From assembly GCF_003576645.1 (NCBI RefSeq), contig NC_044917.1, forward strand, positions 10,900,958 to 10,964,957: 64,000 nucleotides of DNA, read 5' to 3'. The stretch is from Ipomoea triloba (taxonomy: Eukaryota > Streptophyta > Magnoliopsida > Solanales > Convolvulaceae). The number at the start of each line of letters is the position of its first letter. The stretch's first letter is position 1. The position numbers and the translations under genes are program-made. Below the pieces are notes generated by a model. It searched no databases and was not told where the DNA came from. It saw only the letters and a program-made list of their open reading frames with translations. Shown in pieces: positions 57,716 to 64,000 of this stretch.

Positions 57716-58440
57716 AACTATAGTTTCATTTACGAAGCTCCGTTAAAATGTGATGACCGTCGTTTCTTTAATTAAAGAAACTATGCCGTTTTTGGACCAT
57801 GGTCCACGATATAACGACTGCCTCAATATGGGGCAGTCTAGAATTTATATTCATTATATGACTTATAGCTCAAAATATGCATAAATAGACCCTCAATAGA
57901 TAGAGAAGAGGCAAACGATTCTGAGCAATACAATATCCACATTCTCATATACTTTTTATTTTAACGGTTGTGTTGGCCAACCGTTGATTGCCCAAAAGTC
58001 ATAAATAAATAAAACATGTTTCAAGTATTAAATTTAAAAAATATGTATTAACACCAGCTACAAGCGTACAACATAAAATATATATCTAGTTATATTGGGT
58101 TACTATAAAAACACTTGTTGATTGACACTTTAATTTTTTTTTATTAACAATTAAAAGAGTACAAAGCATTGCTTTAACAACAACAACAATAACAACAACA
58201 ACAAGAGTAGTAGTAGTAGATGGTGGGTTCACACGACAACATCTAATTAACAAGAGAAAATATCCGATTACACCGCGACATGTATGGTCCAGATTTCTCT
58301 ACAGCAACACTGATCGGACGGAGTAAACTCATTCCTGGAAAAATCATTATTAACAATCTCGAACGGTCAACATTCTCCCACGCGTCTTTCTTGATCACGT
58401 TATTATATAGCATTTGATCGTACGGTGCTAATTTAGTCCT
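57716..58440. other. Spacer upstream of the NF-YB gene
   Basis: This contains ggaccatggtcc (near 57797), a 12-bp palindrome, and a short (aac)n run near 58180-58204. The minus-strand frame at 58243-58497 has no recognisable domain and is not called. Confidence 0.4.
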
Positions 58441-58764
58441 CATAAAAATCTCCGCTCCATCTCCCTCTCTGCGCTCACTCAGTAGCCTTCCTTCCAAACC
58501 TCCCTCCGGCGAGCTTTACTCTTCGGAGAAGCTTTCCGGTGATATTCTTTGGCCAATTCTTAACCTTTATCATCGTTTTCTTCCATTGCAAGTAGATGAT
58601 GATGTTCATTTTCAGTGAATCGTTTACTTTCAGAGTGGACTTCAAGTGAAAAACTCTAATTTCGGTAGTTTTGCTTGATTAATTCAAAATTTGAATTTCG
58701 TCTTTTCAAACGGTTTTTAACATTATTGAAGTTTTAGTCGCAAATTCTCTGGAAAACATAAGCA

Positions 58765-59328
58765 ATGGCGGATTCTGACAATGAATCGGGAGGGCAGAGA
58801 GGCAACAGCGAAAGCTCGCCGCGAGAGCAGGACCGATTCCTCCCAATCGCTAACGTGAGCCGTATCATGAAGAAGGCGCTCCCGGCGAACGCGAAGATTT
58901 CGAAGGACGCCAAAGAGACGGTTCAGGAGTGCGTGTCGGAGTTCATCAGTTTCATCACCGGCGAGGCATCGGACAAGTGCCAGCGGGAGAAGAGGAAGAC
59001 GGTCAACGGCGACGACTTGCTGTGGGCCATGACTACGCTAGGGTTCGAGGACTACGTGGAGCCTTTGAAGGTTTACCTGCAGAGGTTTCGGGACATGGAA
59101 GGGGAGAGAACCGCCATGGCTGGACGGCAAGAGAGCGGCGGCGGCGGCAATGGCGGTTATGGCGGAGAGTATGGCATGATGATGGGTCAGGGTCAGCATC
59201 ATGGGCACATATACGGGTCTGGAGCATATAATCCGATGGGTGGTGGAGGATCCGGAAATCCAGGGTCGGGTTATATCGGCTCCGGGGCCCCGCCAGCCGC
59301 TGATAGGCCTAGCCGCCTAGGTAGCTAG
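58765..59328 (+). CDS. NF-YB transcription factor subunit (NF-YB3-like)
   Basis: This single-exon gene encodes 187 residues. NF-YB pairs with NF-YC through a histone fold and then with NF-YA to bind CCAAT boxes. The core domain is complete at about 22-113 ([20 protein letters not shown], then [34 protein letters not shown] and [12 protein letters not shown]). The residue after KIS is Lys rather than Asp, so this is the non-LEC1 class. The start [10 protein letters not shown] and the C-terminal Gly/His/Met-rich tail resemble NF-YB2/3, whose members promote flowering in Arabidopsis. A CT-rich leader runs from about 58440. The exact orthologue is inferred, while the family is certain. Confidence 0.95.
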   Translation: MADSDNESGGQRGNSESSPREQDRFLPIANVSRIMKKALPANAKISKDAKETVQECVSEFISFITGEASDKCQREKRKTVNGDDLLWAMTTLGFEDYVEPLKVYLQRFRDMEGERTAMAGRQESGGGGNGGYGGEYGMMMGQGQHHGHIYGSGAYNPMGGGGSGNPGSGYIGSGAPPAADRPSRLGS

Positions 59329-59734
59329 CTCTACTTGGACTACCTCACTACCATACCACCATGCTTGGTGGAAATGCAGAAAAAAAAAAAAATACCCTCA
59401 TTCAAATTTTTTGAATCAAATCTTAAATTATTTTTAAATTGATTGATCAAATCATGAATTGACCAATTGTATTACAAAATAGTAAAGATTTGATACAAAA
59501 GATACTATGCAAATTGTATTATCCTTTAAAAATCATAAAGTTTTTATGTCCATAATAAACCAAATAAATTTTGTAAGTTGTAATTATGAATAAAAAGGTA
59601 CCACTTAAATGTAAAAAATTAAACAAAGAAAAAAAGAGGAGATAGATGGAGTATTAACGTATTATATTGCATAATGGAGGGTGAAATATTTAATTTGTTT
59701 GGTTTATTTTGAATTTTTTAATAGAATGGTGCAG
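59329..59734. other. 3' flank of the NF-YB gene
   Basis: AT-rich DNA that must contain the 3' UTR. No further feature is seen. Confidence 0.45.
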
Positions 59735-61471
59735 TGTTATATTTAGTTGTGCCGGTCCGTTAACTCTTAATTTTGAAGTTGCAAACAATATTGTGAATGT
59801 AGAATAAACAAGAAAGTAAATACTCAGAACAGAGAGTAGAGACAAGGGAGAAAGGTAACTTTATTCAGTCAATCCACACACACAAAAAATAATGGAAGGA
59901 AGGTAATAAAAGGAATGACTGTTACAAAACATTGCCATGAATGGTCATAATGTTAATATTAATGTCCACATTAAAATCTTTATAACAGTCCCCGTTGGAC
60001 ATTATATAACCATAATCATGGCTCGTTAAAAAGTCGCCAGAAAAATTATGTGGAAAAGCCTAAACGAGAAAAAAATGCATGATATACGGGTAATTCATGT
60101 GTCGCTTCGACTGCCTCATTAAAAACTTACACTGAGAAAAACCCTGTGAGAAAAAACTCAAAAAGTACAACTGTAACCTTTAGGGTTTAAAATATTTGAT
60201 CATCGGGACCAATAAATCAATCATATTTAGATATTGTTGCTCCCCCCGGAAGGCAACAATCTCCCTAACCTACGCATCCCAATTTTATTAACGTATTTTT
60301 TAAATGTAGACGTAGTCACGTAGATAGGGGTTTGGTGAACAAATATGCTAGATTTTCATTTGTCACTAGAACGAACCTTCCGAACATGTATTTCACCACT
60401 CTTCTGGAGTTCGTGTGGGTAGAAGAATTTATGTGCAATATCCTTCGTAAGGTTCCCTTTAACATATCCATTACAACACATGTTGCGTTGTCCTCATACA
60501 TGATAGTGAGGGCGTCACTTATACTTGCTATCCCACACGAGTTATGAATATTATGTATTAATGGCCTCAACCATACATACTCTTTTGAGGCTTATATAGA
60601 GCGATGATCTCTGAATGATTAGATGAGGTAGATACTATTGTCTGTTTAATGGATTTTCATAAAATAGCACTATAGCAGTACATCCACAAAGAAATATATA
60701 TCCTGGGATCTAGCATTATGTGGATCCAGCATTCGAATATCCACTAATGTTGTATCTTGGTTTAACATTAGTGAGATATTTGGATGTTGATTATATATCT
60801 AATCTAAATAATGTTAGATCCTAGTCTGGATATATATTTCAAAAAAATTTTATATATACGAAAATTGTATTGATATGCTGATAAAAGAATTTGTCTGATA
60901 TACAAAAAAAAAAAAAAAATCTATGTTATGCAGATAATTCTAAAAAAAAAAAAATTGAATGCTCATAGAGGTTATCAAATGCATGTGTAGGGATTTTAAT
61001 AACATGTATAATATTACATATAGGATGTGAACAGACAAATTAGATAATAAGCATAAAATCACAAAAAACGCATGCTGATTGAAAAGTATGCATATTGATT
61101 TAGAAAAATTATTGTTCGTCGATTGTAGTGGTAGCATGCTGATAACATGTTATACTTTGTTGTGCTTGTTGACATGTTAACTCCTAACCGGTGAACTTGT
61201 AGACAATATTGTGAATGTAGAATAAACAAGAAAGTAAATACTGACAACAAAGAGTAGAGACAGGGGAGAAAGGTAACTTGCCCGCATGAGCAGGTCAACT
61301 GGTCACACTAATGGTGAGGGGGGCAAAGGTCTAGAAGGGAGAAAGGCATATATGTAATAGTGTAATAATACAACAATGGAAGGAAGGTAATAAAAGGAAG
61401 GACCATTACAAAACATTGCCATGAATAATCATAATGTTGATATTAATGTCCATATTAAAATCTTTATAACA
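59735..61471 (-). mobile_element. Internally deleted Ty1/copia retrotransposon with two LTRs
   Basis: Direct LTR copies lie at 59735-59987 and 61148-61471. Both begin tgttata on the plus strand, both end tttataaca, and they share long stretches such as aatattgtgaatgtagaata. On the minus strand the primer-binding site reads TTATCAGCATGC next to the right LTR (61147 down), close to the TTATCAGCACG form seen in plant copia elements. Only about 1.2 kb lies between the LTRs. It includes an RNase H fragment and the copia 3' region (gcctcattaaaaacttacac). The right LTR has an extra block near 61275-61360. Flanks tgcag and cacag may be a decayed 5-bp target duplication. Confidence 0.82.
60316..60570 (-). 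pseudogene. copia RNase H fragment
   Basis: The 84 residues contain the copia C-terminal pattern NSCGIASISD, then TIMYEDNATCVV, and at the end ENLAYLFTKPLST. The pattern is known from intact copia polyproteins (YEDN-ACI, then NLADLFTK-LP). The Asp in NLAD is changed to Tyr and the upstream polyprotein is missing. Confidence 0.82.
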
Positions 61472-61599
61472 CACAGTATATTTTAAATGTTTGTTTGACT
61501 TTAATTGAATTAGAGGACCACTGTAAGTGTGACAACGGATAGCTTTTTGACTTTAGAAATTTTCTTATTTTTTGTTCCATCAATCTCTAATTCATGTTA

Positions 61600-61720
61600 G
61601 TTTCAATTTAATTAGATATGTGGCTTGACCACAAGGTTTTTGACTCTTTGTACTTCAGTAAGTTGAGAGAGTATGTATGAGCAGATACTACATTGTAACA
61701 GAGTCAATAGTATTCAAAAA
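61600..61720 (+). mobile_element. SINE-related fragment
   Basis: The 3' part (gagcagatactacattgtaacagagtcaatagtattcaaaaa) matches the 3' end of the SINE at 21.7 kb with few differences. The 5' part is shortened or diverged (gacca-caaggtttttgac). Confidence 0.6.
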
Positions 61721-62884
61721 TAGTAATAAGTGAATTCACATATTTAAATATTATTTAAAAGTTCTATTAAATAAAAATACATTCAAAAATATTTTAAAAA
61801 ATTATTAAAAATAATTTTTTAAACCATGAAAGTACATTGTAAATTTGTAATTAGCCTATCATTACATGCCATATTGGCATTAGTAGTAGTGCAATTTTCA
61901 GTGTACAAATTGGCCCGCTTTCAACTTTCAATCAAAGACACCTTGGATATGTGGAAGGTGAATCACTACCAAATATTCAATTTTATCAAAGTTCCTGTCA
62001 AATGCGAGATCTCGAGATCAAACCCTAAAGTCAATAGTACTCAAAAGAAGAAAAAAAACAAATATTTAATTTGAATATATTAAGTATTTATTTTTAATAT
62101 ACTGAATGTTTATTTTTAGGTAGTATACAAAAATGAATATTCAGAAAATGAACTTTTACTACATTAAAAATAAACATCTATGTTGGTGTCTATAGAATCT
62201 ACTCAACATGATTATACCAACATCCTTAATTAGGATAATTAAGGCTTGAATGTAATAGTAATATCATCAAACCACAAGTTACTTACAAATATTTTTCCTT
62301 ATTAAAATCAATACTTGACCTTTCATCATCTTGAACCTTTTTCCTATATATGTTTCTAGTAAAATTCAAACTACACACTGTCATCTCTAATCATGACCTT
62401 TTAAATCAGGCGACGAACCAACTACTCTAATGCCAAGGCTAAGACAAATCACTACTTTATTACACCATTGGAGGCTTCAAAAGCACCAACCATTCCACAT
62501 GCTGGCAAATGAATGAGGGCCATAATGCAGAAAATCTGGAATACACAATATTATCTCCAGTATCTTTGCCACAGGATATCAGAATATGTTGCAGCACAAA
62601 ATACAGCAGCAAGAGTTGCCAAGGAAGAAAAGCAAAGAAAAACACAGCTATTGAAATCTTCCTCACTGCCAGTGAATCAAATTAAATCCTACAAATTTTT
62701 GTTACAGAGAAAGCAGCTTTAATCCTTGCAGCACAGCTTAAGCACTACTACCTCTCAACTCTCCTAGTCTTTTACAGGTGAATGGAATAGCAATTAGGAA
62801 ATTATAGTTGGCTTAATTTAGGAATGGACAACATTGCACAGCTAAATGAGAAATGGTGGGTGTCGAGACACATATCCACTCTGT
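61721..62884. other. Spacer and 3' UTR side of the DEK-domain gene
   Basis: AT-rich sequence without a supported gene. The part next to 62885 should be the DEK 3' UTR. Confidence 0.45.
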
Positions 62885-64000
62885 TCAAGTAGTATCTACA
62901 CCTTGGCTTGAAGGCTGTCTATCATCTTTTACAGCGTCGCCTTCATCTCCCGAGTCTGCTTCTGCTAGTCTCGTAATCTCATCCTGGATCATAGACTTTA
63001 TAGATGCTTTTCTTGCAGCAAGCTCCGTATTGAATTGCTTAGCTGCATAACAAGAATGTGCATGAGAAATTGTAAAAGGAGAAAATGTTTCATACTAAAA
63101 TACAATTATTCAAAAGGACAAATATGTCAACTGCCCCCGGCTTTTTGCTTGCAGCATTTTCTTATAATCAATGCAATTTTGTTTTGTTTTTTTTTTAAAT
63201 GGGGAACTTCCATGGCTACTCTTTGGAATGAGTAACTGAGCTTTATCCTTGTACACAAAATGATGCACATAAAAGGGGTTACAGGAACATACACAATTGC
63301 TTTACAATGTCGGTGAATGTGGCCTGCAATATGAAACAGGAAAGCGTCACTATCAATCCTTTCATGAAATAAAATATATGATCTGAAATTATGCGAACCA
63401 CACATAATGTACATTTGTCTTGAATACATATTCATGAAAATTTTATATCAATAACCTATGTTTGTATAGATATAAGATATTTATGTGTTATTACACATCA
63501 GCACACGTTATTCTTAACAGATATGATTAGCAAAGTCCATATGCCCAGTTGATAACAGCTAAAGTAAGTTTAAGGAACAGCCCAAGTGAAATGGGGGATT
63601 ATGAGCCAACAATATATTAACCATCAAAACCTCACCGTGTTGAAATCAACTTCTTTAAGGATTTCACATATTGCTTCTTTCAGCTCATCATCACTTGGTT
63701 TTAATTTTTCCTCTTTGGGTTGCTCTTTACCTTTCCCAGTTTTTTTCCCTGAAGGATAACCAAAATAGATAACAATTATGTGGTTATATATTATATACAG
63801 TATGCAAAAGGACAGAATTGCAAGAATTTATCATCCTAATCTGAAACTACAATGGTTGAAATCCTGCGAGTAAAATGCCAAAGTCATAAAAATTCTTACC
63901 TGTGCTTTCCTTGGAAGCAGATTTCTTTGGAGTTGAGGACTTAACTTTTTTTACTTCAGTATTTTTCTTCCTTGAGGACACTTTTGAACTTTCATCATTG
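62885..64000 (-). CDS. DEK-domain chromatin protein, C-terminal part (5' end outside window)
   Basis: Four exons are visible: 64000-63900 (continuing beyond the window), 63748-63636, 63323-63293 and 63042-62885. All phases agree and the frame ends at TGA 62887-62885. The first part is Lys/Ser-rich (SSRKKNTEVKKVKSS, TPKKSASKES) as in DNA-binding linkers. The DEK C-terminal domain follows: PSDDELKEAICEILKEVDF, then FTDIVKQL, then RKASIKSMIQDEITRLAE, then an acidic tail. DEK proteins bind chromatin and DNA and affect nucleosome structure in the nucleus. The 31-bp exon is very short, but it is needed to join the two halves of the domain. The N-terminal SAP-like part, if present, is outside the window. 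Confidence 0.92.

Noticed and set aside
58243..58497. 84-codon minus-strand frame upstream of NF-YB
   Set aside because: No recognisable motif; it overlaps the likely NF-YB promoter and leader.

Overview
The window is nuclear DNA from a flowering plant, most likely a eudicot. The genes are split by short AT-rich introns with GT-AG borders, and the proteins are plant-specific (L-type lectin receptor kinase, early nodulin-like protein, arabinogalactan protein, plant Nudix, NF-YB). AT-rich intergenic DNA is filled with plant transposons. I cannot name the species.

Genes in order: the 3' part of a PARN-type poly(A) ribonuclease (4-2029, +); an early nodulin-like phytocyanin (2399-3115, -); an intronless L-type lectin receptor kinase with an altered kinase core (4357-6336, -); a nine-exon INCENP/WYRD chromosomal passenger protein of about 1830 residues (7629-15634, -); an eight-exon Nudix hydrolase (33131-35478, +); a classical arabinogalactan protein (35823-36437, -); a CFIm68-like RRM protein (40649-42769, +); an NF-YB subunit (58765-59328, +); and the 3' part of a DEK-domain chromatin protein (62885-64000, -). 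From memory, the lectin kinase/WYRD adjacency and the nearby CFIm68-like gene recall the Arabidopsis At5g55.. block, which suggests conserved synteny. The genes do not form one pathway, although several act on RNA or chromatin.

The gene-poor stretches (16-32 kb, 36.5-40 kb, 45-58 kb, 59.3-62.8 kb) hold mobile-element debris. It includes SINEs, a 5'-truncated LINE with a 19-bp target duplication, Ty1/copia and Ty3/gypsy remnants, MULE-like and foldback MITEs, and a small hAT element built around five 103-bp repeats. There is also a large hAT element (44969-53361) with a perfect 8-bp target duplication and a dead transposase.

Two lone N characters sit inside that hAT element. They separate blocks that repeat about 1.6 kb of each other, so the apparent 8.4 kb is best read as a roughly 5.1-kb element whose assembly overlaps were not merged. 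I found no CRISPR array, rRNA, intact tRNA gene, prokaryotic operon or clearly new multi-gene system. The best leads are the unusual lectin kinase, the repeat-rich INCENP protein, a perfect 34-bp hairpin, and the assembly echo inside the hAT element.
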